Notes under the pieces: model-generated | Database searches by the model: none | What the model saw: only the letters and a program-made list of their open reading frames with translations | Told to the model about the DNA's origin: nothing | Position numbers and translations under genes: made by a program | Source: Rhodospirillaceae bacterium bin65 | GTDB taxonomy: Bacteria > Pseudomonadota > Alphaproteobacteria > Bin65 | Assembly: GCA_002238725.1 (NCBI GenBank) | Contig: MPMX01000001.1 | Location: forward strand, 1-64,000 | DNA: 64,000 nt | Direction of reading: 5' to 3' | Shown: positions 42,317 to 51,718 of the stretch, in pieces | How the letters are laid out: the number at the start of each line of letters is the position of its first letter | Numbering within the stretch: the stretch's first letter is position 1

Positions 42317-43381
42317 ATGGCGCGGCAAGTCGCGGACATCCCGGAAGCGGCGCTGGACCGCTTCCGCGCGGGCACGGTCATCCCCGCCCATCCCCTGGCG
42401 CTGACCGCGGCGCGAACGCTGGACGAAACGCGGCAGCGCGCGCTCAGCCGCTACTACATCGATGCCGGCGCGGGCGGCCTCGCGGTCGGTGTGCACACGA
42501 CCCAGTTCGCAATCCGCGAGGCCGGGCTGTATGAACCGGTGTTGCAATTGGCGGCGGAAATGGCGGCTGACCGGGCCCGCGACTCGCTCATTCTGATCGC
42601 CGGAGTTGTGGGCCGCACCGAACAAGCGGTCGCCGAAGCGCAGGTGGCGGCGGGCCTTGGCTATCACGCCGTGCTGCTCAGCCTCGCCGCCCTTAGGGGC
42701 GCGTCCGAGGGTGAACTGATCGCCCATTGCCGGCGCGTGGCGCAGGAGATGCCGGTGGTCGGCTTCTATCTGCAGCCGGCGGTCGGCGGCGTGCCCCTGC
42801 CCTACTCCTTCTGGCGGCGCTTCGCGGAACTGGAGAACGTCGTCGGCATCAAGATTGCGCCCTTCGACCGCTACCGCACGCTGGACGTCGTGCGTGGTGT
42901 CGCCGAGGCCGGGGCGGAGGACCGCATCGCCCTCTACACCGGCAACGACGACAATATCCTGCTCGACCTGCTGACGCCCTGGCGCCTGAAGCGCGGCGAC
43001 TCGACGGTGGAGTTGCGCATCGCCGGCGGCTTGCTCGGCCACTGGAGCGTGTGGGTGAAATCCGTCGTCGGCCTGCTGGACCGAGCCCACGCTGCGGTCG
43101 CCGCCGACCGGATCGACCGGGATCTGCTGGCGCTGGCCGGCCAGATCACCGAATGCAACGCGGCCTTCTTCGATGTCGCCAACGATTTCCGCGGCTGCAT
43201 TGCCGGGATGCACGAAGTCCTGCGCCGGCAGGGCCTGCTCGAAGGCACCTGGTGCCTCGATCCGGAGGAAACCCTGAGCCCCGGCCAGGCCGTCGAAATC
43301 GACCGGGTCTGCCGCGCCTATCCGCATCTCAACGACGATTCCTTTGTCGCGGAAAATCTGGGAAGATGGCTGTCGCCTTGA
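42317..43381 (+). CDS. Dihydrodipicolinate synthase-family aldolase
   Basis: A 354-residue class I aldolase-type protein of the DapA/NanA family. The barrel has YYIDAGAGGLAVGVHTTQF in place of the usual GT-GE motif, VGFYLQPAVGG with the conserved Tyr, and VGIKIAPFD, with Lys as the Schiff-base residue. It is longer than DapA (about 292) because of a C-terminal extension. With DUF993 in the same operon, two distinct DapA-like barrels appear together, suggesting successive keto-acid steps. The substrate is unknown. Confidence 0.82.
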   Translation: MARQVADIPEAALDRFRAGTVIPAHPLALTAARTLDETRQRALSRYYIDAGAGGLAVGVHTTQFAIREAGLYEPVLQLAAEMAADRARDSLILIAGVVGRTEQAVAEAQVAAGLGYHAVLLSLAALRGASEGELIAHCRRVAQEMPVVGFYLQPAVGGVPLPYSFWRRFAELENVVGIKIAPFDRYRTLDVVRGVAEAGAEDRIALYTGNDDNILLDLLTPWRLKRGDSTVELRIAGGLLGHWSVWVKSVVGLLDRAHAAVAADRIDRDLLALAGQITECNAAFFDVANDFRGCIAGMHEVLRRQGLLEGTWCLDPEETLSPGQAVEIDRVCRAYPHLNDDSFVAENLGRWLSP

Positions 43382-43435
43382 TTCGGGCCTGACGGGCAGA
43401 CATCGGGGCGGAAGAACCTCGGGAGGAGGCGCTAA

Positions 43436-44212
43436 ATGGGACCGGGACTTTCTGCCCAGACGATCTGGCGATGGACCGCCATCGTCCTCGTACACCTGGC
43501 GGTCGTGCTGATCTGGTATCTGGCGGTCAAGGTCGGCAAGGTTCCCAAATTCGTGCTCGCCTCGCCCGGGGACACCGTGCTGTCGCTGTTCGACACCTAT
43601 CCCTGGTTCCACAACACCATGGTAACAACGGCGGAAATATTCGGCGGCTATTTCCTCGCCGTGGTCGTCGGTGTCGGCCTCGCCCTGCTGTTCTCCTGGT
43701 TCCGCACGGTAGAGAACCTGCTGATGCCGCTGGTTGTCAGCCTGAACATGATCCCCAAGGTGGCGCTCGGGCCGCTGATCATCGTCTGGTTCGACTATGG
43801 CATTCAAACCAACATCATCATCGCCTTCTCGATCAGCTTCCTGCCGATCCTGATCACCACGGCGCGCGGCCTGCGTGAGGTCGAGCCCGACCTTGTCGAC
43901 CTGGTCAGGATCATGCGTGCGACCCGGCGCCAGGTCTTCGTCAAGATCCAACTGCCGGGCTCGCTGCCCTATATCTTTTCCGGCATGAAGGTGGCGGTCG
44001 TCCTGGCGGTCGCCGGCGCCGTGGTCGGCGAGATCATCGCGTCGGATTCCGGCCTCGCCTACCTGATCGGCCAGGTCCAGGTGACACTGGATACCGCGGC
44101 GATGATGATGGCGGTGATCCTGATCACCTTGGTCGGCGTCGTGCTGTATCTGATCGTACTGGGGCTGGAGCGCCTCGTTGTGGTGCGCGACGCGAGAGTC
44201 GAAACCGTATGA
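43436..44212 (+). CDS. ABC transporter permease, SsuC/TauC type
   Basis: A 258-residue inner-membrane permease with six predicted helices and the EAA loop [34 protein letters not shown] that contacts the ATPase. The family imports nitrate, sulfonates, taurine or pyrimidine precursors. GGGAGGAGGC lies before ATG 43436. Its stop overlaps the ATPase start (ATGA). The operon has no binding-protein gene; an NMT1/THI5-type binding protein is encoded alone at 53205. Confidence 0.9.
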   Translation: MGPGLSAQTIWRWTAIVLVHLAVVLIWYLAVKVGKVPKFVLASPGDTVLSLFDTYPWFHNTMVTTAEIFGGYFLAVVVGVGLALLFSWFRTVENLLMPLVVSLNMIPKVALGPLIIVWFDYGIQTNIIIAFSISFLPILITTARGLREVEPDLVDLVRIMRATRRQVFVKIQLPGSLPYIFSGMKVAVVLAVAGAVVGEIIASDSGLAYLIGQVQVTLDTAAMMMAVILITLVGVVLYLIVLGLERLVVVRDARVETV

Positions 44213-44994
44213 CCGGGCCGACGACCGCCGCCGCCGAACCGTTCATCCGCCTGGACGGGGTCAGCAAGGTCTTCCGCGCCCGCCGTCAGGAGTTTCTGGC
44301 CGTCTCCGACGCCACCTTCGATGTCAACGAGGGCGAACTGGTCTCGCTGGTCGGCCCGTCGGGCTGCGGCAAGACCACCCTGCTTAAAATTATCGCCGGC
44401 CTCTTTCCCCACGACGGCGGCACCCTGGCGATCGGCGGCGCCGGCAGCGACTTCGACCCGGCGCGCGATGTCGGCATGGTGTTTCAGCAGCCGCTGTTGC
44501 TGAAATGGCGGCGGGTGCTCGAAAATGTGCTGTTGCCGGCGGAAATCCTAGGCCTGCCGATGGGCGAGGCGCGCGAGCGGGCGAACGGCTTGCTGGATAT
44601 GGTCGGCCTGGCCGGCCATGAACAGAAGTATCCCTACGAGCTCTCCGGCGGCATGCAGCAACGCGCCGCCATCGCCCGCTCGCTGATCCACGATCCGCGC
44701 CTGATCCTGATGGACGAGCCGTTCGGCGCGCTCGATGCGCTGACCCGCGAGCGCATGAACCTGGAGTTGCTGCGCATCTGGAAGCAGAGCCGCAAGACCA
44801 TCCTGTTCGTCACCCACGGCATTGCCGAAGCGGTGTTCCTCGGCACGAAGGTGGTTGTGCTCACTGCCGGACCGGCGCGCATGGCCGACCGGATCGACAT
44901 TGACCTGCCCCAGCCGCGCACCCTGGACATGAAGACTCATGAGCAGTTTGGCAGCTACACCCGCCGCATCTACCACTTGCTCGGCGTCGAGTAA
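44209..44994 (+). CDS. ABC transporter ATPase, SsuB/TauB type
   Basis: A 261-residue ATPase with Walker [10 protein letters not shown] (49-57), a Q-loop ([18 protein letters not shown]), the signature LSGGMQQR, Walker [13 protein letters not shown] and the H-loop VTHGIAEAV. The LKWRxVxxNV Q-loop is typical of nitrate/sulfonate/taurine-type importers. It is translationally coupled to the permease and ends the six-gene operon starting at 39134. Confidence 0.92.
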   Translation: MTGPTTAAAEPFIRLDGVSKVFRARRQEFLAVSDATFDVNEGELVSLVGPSGCGKTTLLKIIAGLFPHDGGTLAIGGAGSDFDPARDVGMVFQQPLLLKWRRVLENVLLPAEILGLPMGEARERANGLLDMVGLAGHEQKYPYELSGGMQQRAAIARSLIHDPRLILMDEPFGALDALTRERMNLELLRIWKQSRKTILFVTHGIAEAVFLGTKVVVLTAGPARMADRIDIDLPQPRTLDMKTHEQFGSYTRRIYHLLGVE

Positions 44995-45152
44995 GCCGCC
45001 CTGCCAGACGAGCGCCGGCGCGGGTCTTTCACGCCGTTACCGCGCCCCGCGCGGAGTTCCTCGGCTCGATCGCTGACAGGCGGCGCTGGAGGACAGGGAC
45101 GAACCGACCATGGCGGCGGCGCGGCCGGGTCAGGGCGGGAATGGGCCCGGAT

Positions 45153-46139
45153 TCAGGGCATCAGAATAATCTTGGGCGCCGCGGCGCGCCCGGCCCGGAT
45201 ATCGGCAAAGGCCCGGGCGCCTTCGGCAAGCGGCCTGATTTCGGGCCAATCGAGAGGGCCGAGCCGGCCGGCAAACATGGCTGCTGCCGTGTCGCGAAAA
45301 TCGGCAGCGTTGTAGGTGTATGTGCCGATAAAAGTGATTTCCTGCAGCGTCATCCTGCGGATGTCGAGCCCGCCGGCGCCCGAGCCGAGGCCGATATGCA
45401 GGATGGCCCCGCCGGGCCGCACGGCTGCGGAAGCTGCCGCCCGGGTCGCTTCGAAACCGGCCGCGTCAATGACCAGATCGACGGGATCCGGGCCTTCTTC
45501 GGCCATTGGATCGTAGACCCGGAAATCGCCGGTGCGGGATACGATGGCGCGTCGCGCCGGGTTGGTCTCGGCGATGTGGATTTCCGGCGCACCCAGGGCG
45601 CCGAGGACGAGCGCAGCGCCGAGCCCCACTGCCCCGCCGCCGATGACGAGGCAGCGCGCTTCCCCGATCGGCCGGTCGAGCGCCCGTTGCGCCAGGCGTA
45701 CGGCATGCCAGCCGCAGGCGAGAGGCTCCGTCAGTGCCGCTTTTTCCGTCGGCACACCGTCCGGAATCGGGATCAGGTTACCTGGCGGCATGGCGAGCAT
45801 TTCCGCGAACGCGCCCTCGCGCGGCGGCATCGAAATGATCTGGCGCGATCCGCACAGATTGTCCCGGCCGCTCCGGCAATCCTCGCAAGCGCCGCAGGTG
45901 ACCAGCGGATTTACCGTGACGCGGGAGCCGGCGCCCGGACCCTCGACCACGGTTCCGGCAACCTCATGGCCCAGGATCAGCGGTGCGGGCCGGCGCTCGT
46001 CGTGGCCTGCCCAGGCATGCATGTCGGAGCCGCAGATCCCGACATGGGCGACGCGGATCAGGGCGTCGCCGCCGGGCCGGGGCTCCGGCGCCTCGCGATA
46101 ATCCAGCGTCTCGGGGCCGGTGTAGACGAGCGCTTTCAT
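45153..46139 (-). CDS. Zinc-dependent medium-chain dehydrogenase, HpsP candidate
   Basis: A 328-residue MDR alcohol dehydrogenase. The catalytic zinc is held by Cys in VGICGSDMH and by GHEVAGTV; structural zinc by CGACEDCRSGRDNLC. The Rossmann turn is LVIGGGAVGLGAA. ATG 46139 overlaps the SDR stop as ATGA. In Cupriavidus and Ruegeria, DHPS degradation uses HpsN plus two further dehydrogenases, HpsO and HpsP, that interconvert DHPS enantiomers through the 2-keto form. This gene and the neighbouring SDR fit those roles by position; the specific assignment is inference. Confidence 0.85.
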   Translation of the reverse strand: MKALVYTGPETLDYREAPEPRPGGDALIRVAHVGICGSDMHAWAGHDERRPAPLILGHEVAGTVVEGPGAGSRVTVNPLVTCGACEDCRSGRDNLCGSRQIISMPPREGAFAEMLAMPPGNLIPIPDGVPTEKAALTEPLACGWHAVRLAQRALDRPIGEARCLVIGGGAVGLGAALVLGALGAPEIHIAETNPARRAIVSRTGDFRVYDPMAEEGPDPVDLVIDAAGFEATRAAASAAVRPGGAILHIGLGSGAGGLDIRRMTLQEITFIGTYTYNAADFRDTAAAMFAGRLGPLDWPEIRPLAEGARAFADIRAGRAAAPKIILMP

Positions 46140-46903
46140 TTTGCCGTGTATCCCCCATCGACATAAAGAACCTGGCCGGTGACATAGTCGGCCGCGTCGG
46201 AACACAGGAAGAGTGCCGGACCCGCCAGATCGACCAGGGCGCCATTGCGGCCGATGCAGGTCTGCGCGGCATGTTTCGCCGCCAGCGCCGGGTCGTCAAA
46301 CACCGGTTCGGTTAGTTCCGTCGGAAAGAAGCCGGGCGCCAGCGCGTTGACCATTACCCCGTCGCACGACCAGGCTTCGGCCATGGCGCGGGTAAGCTGT
46401 GCGATGCCGCCCTTCGATGCGCCGTAGGCGAGCCCACCGGGGAAGGCCCGCACACTCTGCAACGACGCGATATTGACGATCCGCCCCCAACCATTCTGCC
46501 GCATCGCCGGGGCGAGCGCGCGGGCCAGAAAGAACGGCGCTGCCAGATTGAGGTCTATCGTCTTGCGCCACCCGTCGACGGTCGCTTCGTCTGCAGGCTC
46601 GCGGGTATTGAGGCCGGCGGCGTTGACGAGGATGTCAGGGGGCCCGAAAGGCGCCGAAATGCGGTTGGCCGCCGCCGACGCTGCCGCAGGCTCGGAGATA
46701 TCGGCCGGAATGGCCGCGGTCTCGCCGCCGGCTTCGCTGCGCCAGTCCTCCAGCGCCCCGGCGCGCCGGGCGACGCCGACAACCTTCGCGCCGGCTTCGG
46801 CGAGCGCCGTGGCAATCGCCCGGCCGAGGCCCGAACTGGCTCCGGTAACGCAGGCAATGCGGCCGTCGACGCTGAACAGGTCGGGGCGGTAGAGCGTGGC
46901 CAT
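46136..46903 (-). CDS. Short-chain dehydrogenase, HpsO candidate
   Basis: A complete 255-residue classical SDR: TGASSGLG (20-27), VNAAGLN, catalytic S147, Y160 and K164 (YGASK), and the C-terminal YVTGQVLYVDGGYTAK. It shares its final phrase with the SDR remnant at 14821-15264 but is intact. It starts four bases before the HpsN-like stop and overlaps the zinc dehydrogenase. In a DHPS-type operon it would oxidise or reduce the C2 hydroxyl. The natural substrate is not proven by sequence. Confidence 0.87.
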   Translation of the reverse strand: MATLYRPDLFSVDGRIACVTGASSGLGRAIATALAEAGAKVVGVARRAGALEDWRSEAGGETAAIPADISEPAAASAAANRISAPFGPPDILVNAAGLNTREPADEATVDGWRKTIDLNLAAPFFLARALAPAMRQNGWGRIVNIASLQSVRAFPGGLAYGASKGGIAQLTRAMAEAWSCDGVMVNALAPGFFPTELTEPVFDDPALAAKHAAQTCIGRNGALVDLAGPALFLCSDAADYVTGQVLYVDGGYTAK

Positions 46904-46907
46904 CGCC

Positions 46908-48215
46908 TCAATCCGATGCGGAAAGGTCGAAGGCCTCGTCCGGAAAGTATTTCTCGAGCCGGATATCGGCGGTGCGGGCATGGCCCTCCATGCCTTCGAG
47001 CCGGGAAATCCGCGCGGTCGCTTCGGCGATCGGTTTTGCCCCCTCCCGGGTCACGCGCTGCCAGGTCACCAGTTTCATAAATTTGTGGACCGAAAGGCCG
47101 CCGGTATAGCGCGCGGCGCCGGAGGTCGGCAGGACATGATTCGGGCCGGCGGACTTGTCGCCGAACGCGACCGTCGTCTCTTCGCCGAGGAACAGCGAGC
47201 CGTAGCACTGCAGCCGGCCGAGGAACCAGTCGAGGTCGGCAGCCTGGACATGGAGATGCTCGGGTGCGTAGTCGTCGGCCACTCGGGCCAGTGTCTCGCG
47301 GTCCGGCGCGACCATCACCTCGGCCATGTCGCGCCAGGCGTCGGCCGCGCTCTTGCGGTTGAGCTCCGGCAGCGTTTCGATATAGCGCGGCACCAGTTCC
47401 AGCACCGCCTCCGCCAGCGGCCTGTGGGTCGTGGCGAGCCAGACCGGCGAATTGTAGCCGTGCTCGGCCTGGCCGACCAAATCCCAGGCGACGAGATGCG
47501 GATCGGCGGAATCGTCGGCGAGGATCAGGCTGTCGGTCGGCCCGGCGAACATGTCGATGCCGACCCGGCCGAACAGAATGCGCTTGGCCTCCGCGACGAA
47601 CTGGTTGCCGGGACCGACCAGGATATCGGCCTTCGGCAGGCCGAACAGGCCGAAGGCCATCGCTGCGATGCCCTGCACGCCACCAAGCGCCAGAATCGTG
47701 TCGGCGCCGCAGAGATCTGCACTGTAGACGATTGCAGGCGCGATCCCCTCACCGGGCCGCGGCGGCGAACAGGCGGTAATGTGCCCGCATCCTGCGACCT
47801 TTGCCGTAGTGACGGTCATCAGCGCCGAGGCAACATGGCTGTAGCGTCCGCCCGGCGTGTAGCAGCCCGCCGCCTGGCACGGGATCGCCTTCTGCCCGGC
47901 GACCAGACCGGGGGAGATTTCGATCTGCATTTCGCCGATCGTGTCTTTCTGGGCCTCGGCGAAGCGGCGGACATTGTCCCACGCGAAGCGGATGTCGTCC
48001 TTCAGCTTCTGCGGCACCTGCTCCGCCGCCGCCTCGATCTCGTCGCGGACGAGCACGATGTTGCCGTCGTAGCGGTCGAACTTGGCCGCATAGCGCTTCG
48101 CCGCTTCATCTCCGCCAGCCTCGATCCGGTTCAGGATTTCCTGGACCGTTGCACGGATATCGCTCGCGTCGTCTGTGGATCTCCTGGAGGCTTTCTTGAG
48201 ATACTCGACGGTCAT
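46908..48215 (-). CDS. hpsN: HpsN-like dehydrogenase (histidinol dehydrogenase family)
   Basis: A 435-residue HisD-family protein outside any histidine operon. It keeps the catalytic Glu-His (YAPEHLHV) and zinc-site segments (LVGQAEHGYNSP, SAGPNHVLPT). The stretches ETTVAFGDK, GLSVHKFMK and ISRLEGMEGHARTADIRLEK match the sulfopropanediol 3-dehydrogenase HpsN, which converts (R)-DHPS to (R)-sulfolactate with four-electron NAD reduction. AAGGA precedes ATG 48215. It follows a TRAP permease gene by eight bases and precedes two more dehydrogenases, as in hps operons. True HisD is unlikely from these motifs and context. Confidence 0.82.
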   Translation of the reverse strand: MTVEYLKKASRRSTDDASDIRATVQEILNRIEAGGDEAAKRYAAKFDRYDGNIVLVRDEIEAAAEQVPQKLKDDIRFAWDNVRRFAEAQKDTIGEMQIEISPGLVAGQKAIPCQAAGCYTPGGRYSHVASALMTVTTAKVAGCGHITACSPPRPGEGIAPAIVYSADLCGADTILALGGVQGIAAMAFGLFGLPKADILVGPGNQFVAEAKRILFGRVGIDMFAGPTDSLILADDSADPHLVAWDLVGQAEHGYNSPVWLATTHRPLAEAVLELVPRYIETLPELNRKSAADAWRDMAEVMVAPDRETLARVADDYAPEHLHVQAADLDWFLGRLQCYGSLFLGEETTVAFGDKSAGPNHVLPTSGAARYTGGLSVHKFMKLVTWQRVTREGAKPIAEATARISRLEGMEGHARTADIRLEKYFPDEAFDLSASD

Positions 48216-48223
48216 TGCGATCC

Positions 48224-49555
48224 TTATTGCAAATTGTCCGGCAGCATGGCGGTGGAAATCTCGGGCAGGTAGGCGATCGCCAATACCACCAGCAGCATAA
48301 AGAAGACGAACGGGACGGCGTGCCCTGCGATCTTGAGGATCGATTCGCCGGTCAGCCCGGAGACGACGAACAGGTTCAGCCCCAGCGGCGGCGTGATGAA
48401 TCCGACGCCGAGCGCGCTGATCATCATGACGCAAAACTGAATCTCGTTCATGCCGATTTCTTGGGCGAGCGGCAACAGGATCGGCGCCAGAATGACAATG
48501 TTCGGCGTCGTCTCCATCACGCAGCCGGCCGCGATCAGGATGGCGATCATCAGCAGAATCAGCACGTAGGGATTTTCGGTCAGCGAGGTGACCGCGAAGA
48601 CGAACCCCTGCGGCACGCCGAGCGCGGCCATTGCCTGCGCGAGCGGCAGCGACATTGCGATGATCGGCAGGATCACGCCGTTGACCTTGGCTGAGCTCAC
48701 CAGCATTGCGGGAAAGTCCGAAAGCTTCAGCGTGCCGAGAACAAAGCCCAGGAAAATCGTGATGACGACTGCTGTGGCGCCGGCTTCGGTCGGCGTCAGC
48801 CGCCCTGAAAAAATTCCCCAGAAGATGATCCCGGGAACCAGGAACGCGTACCAGCCGCTCCTCAGCGCTCGCCAGAGATTTGCTGCCCACTCGCTCGCGG
48901 TGATCAGGTTTCCGCCCTCGTAGGCGTGACGGCGATTGACCACGATGTTGGTGACAAGGATCGAGCCCAGAATCAGGAGACCCGGAATCAGCGCCGCCTG
49001 GAACAGGGTCGAAGCCGATATCCCAAGAACCAGCCCTATCACGATGTAGGCGATCGAGGGCGGAATCAGGATACCGGTACAGGCGCCAGCTGCGACCAGC
49101 GCGCAGGCATGGGAGCGCGGATAGCCCGCTTCGACGAGCCGCGCGATGGTCATGCGGCCGACCGCAGCCGCACCAGCCGCATCGGAGCCGGATATCGCCG
49201 AGAACATCCCGCAGACCAGTACCGTGGCCGAGCCGAAACCGCCGCGCGCCCAGCAGGTCAGCGCCTCCGCAACATCGAGAAACTTTCGGCTGAGCCCCGT
49301 ACGCACCAGGACATCGCCGGTCAGGATGAACAGCGGCACGGCGGTCAGTGCGAAATGGTCGATCCCGTCGAACAGGCTCTCGCCCAGCAGGGAAAGCGGC
49401 AACACGCCGGATACGAGTAGCATCGTCACGGCGCCCGCGCCGACAACCGCCCAGACCGGGACGCCCAGCGCAATCAATATGACGAACAGCACGACCGGGC
49501 CGTAGAATTCCCAGCCGATTGCAGCGCCTTCCTGCTTCATCTGGTTCCAGAGCAT
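48224..49555 (-). CDS. TRAP transporter large permease, HpsM-like position
   Basis: A 443-residue DctM-family permease with FALTAVPLFILTGDVLVRTGLS, GMFSAISGSDAAGAAAVGRM, CTGILIPPSIAY, LTPTEAGATAVV and GFITPPLGLNLFVVSGL. GAGGG precedes ATG 49555; an upstream frame extends into dctQ and is not needed. It lies between dctQ (10-base gap) and hpsN (8-base gap). In DHPS degraders a TRAP system, HpsKLM, imports DHPS, so this permease is a good candidate for that substrate. Confidence 0.92.
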   Translation of the reverse strand: MLWNQMKQEGAAIGWEFYGPVVLFVILIALGVPVWAVVGAGAVTMLLVSGVLPLSLLGESLFDGIDHFALTAVPLFILTGDVLVRTGLSRKFLDVAEALTCWARGGFGSATVLVCGMFSAISGSDAAGAAAVGRMTIARLVEAGYPRSHACALVAAGACTGILIPPSIAYIVIGLVLGISASTLFQAALIPGLLILGSILVTNIVVNRRHAYEGGNLITASEWAANLWRALRSGWYAFLVPGIIFWGIFSGRLTPTEAGATAVVITIFLGFVLGTLKLSDFPAMLVSSAKVNGVILPIIAMSLPLAQAMAALGVPQGFVFAVTSLTENPYVLILLMIAILIAAGCVMETTPNIVILAPILLPLAQEIGMNEIQFCVMMISALGVGFITPPLGLNLFVVSGLTGESILKIAGHAVPFVFFMLLVVLAIAYLPEISTAMLPDNLQ

Positions 49556-49565
49556 CGCGCTACCC

Positions 49566-50072
49566 TCAGTCGAAGAGCCGTTCGCCCTCGTATGCGGAGC
49601 GGCCCGCGGCGAGGTCGGCAATGTCGCGCACAAGCGACTGGATCAGACGAAAGATCATCAGCGAGAAACCGAGGGGGACGGCGGCCAGAAACCAGACCAT
49701 CGATATGCGCAGGCCGTGGCTGACCGAACCGAATTTCCACGACACCGTCACGGTCTCGAATGACCACCAGACCGCGAGCAGCGCGATGATCATCATGACG
49801 ATGTCGCCGAATATGTAGAGACAGGCCTTAACCCGCGGCCCGACATAGTTGAAAAGCACGTCGATGCGGATATGCGCCCGGTCGCGCACTGCGGCGGCGG
49901 CGCCGATCCAGGCCAGATAGATGAAGGCGTAGCGCACGATCTCCTCGCCCCAGATCGAGGAGTAGGCGAACAACTCGCGGCGCACGACCTCAACCGCCAT
50001 GGTCGCGACGAGCATGGTGTAGAAGACCAGCAACGCCCAGCGTTCGGCATTTCGGTTCAGGATAGCGATCAT
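49566..50072 (-). CDS. TRAP transporter small permease (DctQ)
   Basis: A 168-residue four-helix DctQ protein (about 10-30, 45-62, 88-105, 125-147). Family cues are EVVRRELFAYSSIWGEEIVRYAF and VRDRAHIRIDVLF. It couples the binding protein to DctM in the membrane. It lies second in the hps-like transporter set, after dctP (about 105-base gap). Confidence 0.9.
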   Translation of the reverse strand: MIAILNRNAERWALLVFYTMLVATMAVEVVRRELFAYSSIWGEEIVRYAFIYLAWIGAAAAVRDRAHIRIDVLFNYVGPRVKACLYIFGDIVMMIIALLAVWWSFETVTVSWKFGSVSHGLRISMVWFLAAVPLGFSLMIFRLIQSLVRDIADLAAGRSAYEGERLFD

Positions 50073-50177
50073 GCACTCCCCCCTTTCCGGACCGGAACCG
50101 ACCGATCGGGCGGTTTCTCCGACCTAAGCGGGCAAGTTGCGCCGGGCGCGGAAACCGCACCCGGCGCCGAGACGCCT

Positions 50178-51332
50178 TCAGGCGTCGTGGACGTAGTACC
50201 GGCCCTTGGTTCCGGCGGCCTCAACCAGCTTGTTGAAGGCATCCATGGAACCTGCGAGACCGGTCTTGAAGCTGTTCCACTCGGAGCGCTGATACCCGCC
50301 GGCTTCCTGCCAGACTTTCAGTTGGGCCGCGCTGAGCGAATGGAACTTGACCCCGGACTTGCGCAACTCCGCCATCGCGAAGTTGCGGGCGGCAGGGACC
50401 TTGGCGAGGTTTTGATGCGAGGTGATTTCCGAAGCAAACTCGATTCCCGCCTTCACGTCTGCGGGCAGGTTGTTGAACCATTCGAGGTTGCACGAATAGA
50501 CCTGGCTGTCCGGCACCGCCTGGGTGAAGGTGATGTGGCTGAGTATGTCCTTGAAGCCGAAGACGTGGAGTGCGCCGACCGCCGGGTCGAGCGCGTCTGC
50601 AACGCCCTGCTTGATCGCTGAAGGAGTTTCGCCCCAGGCCACAGGCGTCGGGTTGGCGCCGACCATGCGGTAGTATTGCTGCAGCATCTTGGAGCCCGGA
50701 ACCCGGAACTTAACGCCCTTGAGGTCCGCCGGCGAGATGACCGCGCCAGCGCCGCCTTTCCGGACTGCAACCACCCGCGGGTCGATCACAACATAGTACA
50801 GCGGCTTGAAGCCCCTGGCTTCGACCTTCGGGTGGACGGTCTTCCTCCAGTGATCCGAGCTCACGAGGTTGACGAAGCGCTGGTTGGCGCCGCACAGGTA
50901 AGGCAGGTTGATGAGGTCGACGACCGGCGCGAAGGGCGCAAAGTTCGACAGGGAATGCTGTGCCGCCTGGATCGTTCCGCCCTGAACCTTCTGGGCCAGC
51001 GCTCCGCCGGCGCCGAGCTGACCGCCGGCGGCGAGCTTCACGTAAACCTTGCCGTTGGTGGCGTTCTGGATGTTCTCCTTGAAGTCGAGCTGCATGATCG
51101 GATAACTGCGATCCGCCGTCAGCACATAGGCCGTACCGATCGTCATGATGTGCTTGGCCGCCCGCTTGCGCCGGGCTTCTTCCCTGGCGGTCTGGGCCGA
51201 GGCCTCGCTCGATCCGAGTACACCGGCTGCGGCCGCAACCGCGGCTGCGGTAAATCCGCCGGTACCAACCAGCTTTACGAAATTCCGCCGTTCGACTGAG
51301 GCGATCTCGGCTTTGGTCTTTTCGTCTGTCAT
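50178..51332 (-). CDS. TRAP transporter substrate-binding protein, Tat-exported
   Basis: A 384-residue DctP-family protein. A twin-arginine motif ERRNFVKLVG (R15, R16) and an Ala-rich core (28-45) point to Tat export, unlike the Sec-type DctPs at 30-32 kb. The core reads FRVPGSKMLQQYYRMVGANPTPVAWGE, with the ligand Arg, and GVADALDPAVGALHVFGF. GGGAGGAG precedes ATG 51332. As the binding protein of the operon with hpsN it may bind DHPS. Tat use suggests a cofactor or metal-assisted fold. Confidence 0.88.
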   Translation of the reverse strand: MTDEKTKAEIASVERRNFVKLVGTGGFTAAAVAAAAGVLGSSEASAQTAREEARRKRAAKHIMTIGTAYVLTADRSYPIMQLDFKENIQNATNGKVYVKLAAGGQLGAGGALAQKVQGGTIQAAQHSLSNFAPFAPVVDLINLPYLCGANQRFVNLVSSDHWRKTVHPKVEARGFKPLYYVVIDPRVVAVRKGGAGAVISPADLKGVKFRVPGSKMLQQYYRMVGANPTPVAWGETPSAIKQGVADALDPAVGALHVFGFKDILSHITFTQAVPDSQVYSCNLEWFNNLPADVKAGIEFASEITSHQNLAKVPAARNFAMAELRKSGVKFHSLSAAQLKVWQEAGGYQRSEWNSFKTGLAGSMDAFNKLVEAAGTKGRYYVHDA

Positions 51333-51358
51333 CTTGTCTCCTCCCTTGGGATGTTCGT

Positions 51359-51565
51359 CTATTGAGTGTTGCCGCTGCGTGTTTCGGCCGCCTCCAGCAT
51401 CAGGACGCCGGTCACGAACAGTAGAGCGGCGGCAAAGAGGGTCAGCATCTCCGCCACGTCGCTGAACGGCGTGCCGAGGCCCGCTGCGCCCAGCGCAACG
51501 CTGCTGAAGAAGATGAGAAAGCAGATCAGTGCGCCGACGAGCACGATGCGGCCTGTACGAATCAC
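51359..51565 (-). CDS. Small two-helix membrane protein heading the hps-like operon
   Basis: A 68-residue protein with two hydrophobic helices (about 6-28 and 38-58) and a short hydrophilic tail. AGGAG placed eight bases before GTG 51565 favours that start over a GTG two codons upstream. It is 26 bases before the TRAP binding protein, so it is the first gene after the twin operators. I recognise no family; a transporter accessory subunit is a context guess. Confidence 0.6.
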   Translation of the reverse strand: MIRTGRIVLVGALICFLIFFSSVALGAAGLGTPFSDVAEMLTLFAAALLFVTGVLMLEAAETRSGNTQ

Positions 51566-51642
51566 CTGCACCTCTCCTTACCTCGACAGCCGATGATCGG
51601 ACCGCCGTGCTGCGAATCAGTATCGGGGCAGAATGTCGCCAA

Positions 51643-51677
51643 TGCAAGCGCTTTTATTTTCTTTTGAAGCGCTTTCA
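51643..51677. promoter_or_regulatory. Twin LacI-family operators, centres 21 bp apart
   Basis: TGCAAGCGCTTTTA (51643-51656) and TTGAAGCGCTTTCA (51664-51677) both centre on AAGCGCTT and resemble the LacI/GalR consensus TGAAAGCGCTTTCA. Centres are 21 bases apart, about two helical turns. They lie between the operon start (51565, minus) and the lacI remnant (51719, plus), where an autoregulated divergent repressor would bind. Confidence 0.75.
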
Positions 51678-51718
51678 TAACTAGGTTTACTGGATTCTGG
51701 AAAATAACCGACCGAAAG

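Noticed and set aside
46908-48215. Histidine biosynthesis HisD
   Set aside because: No his genes nearby; the C-terminal motifs and dehydrogenase/TRAP context match HpsN-like enzymes instead.
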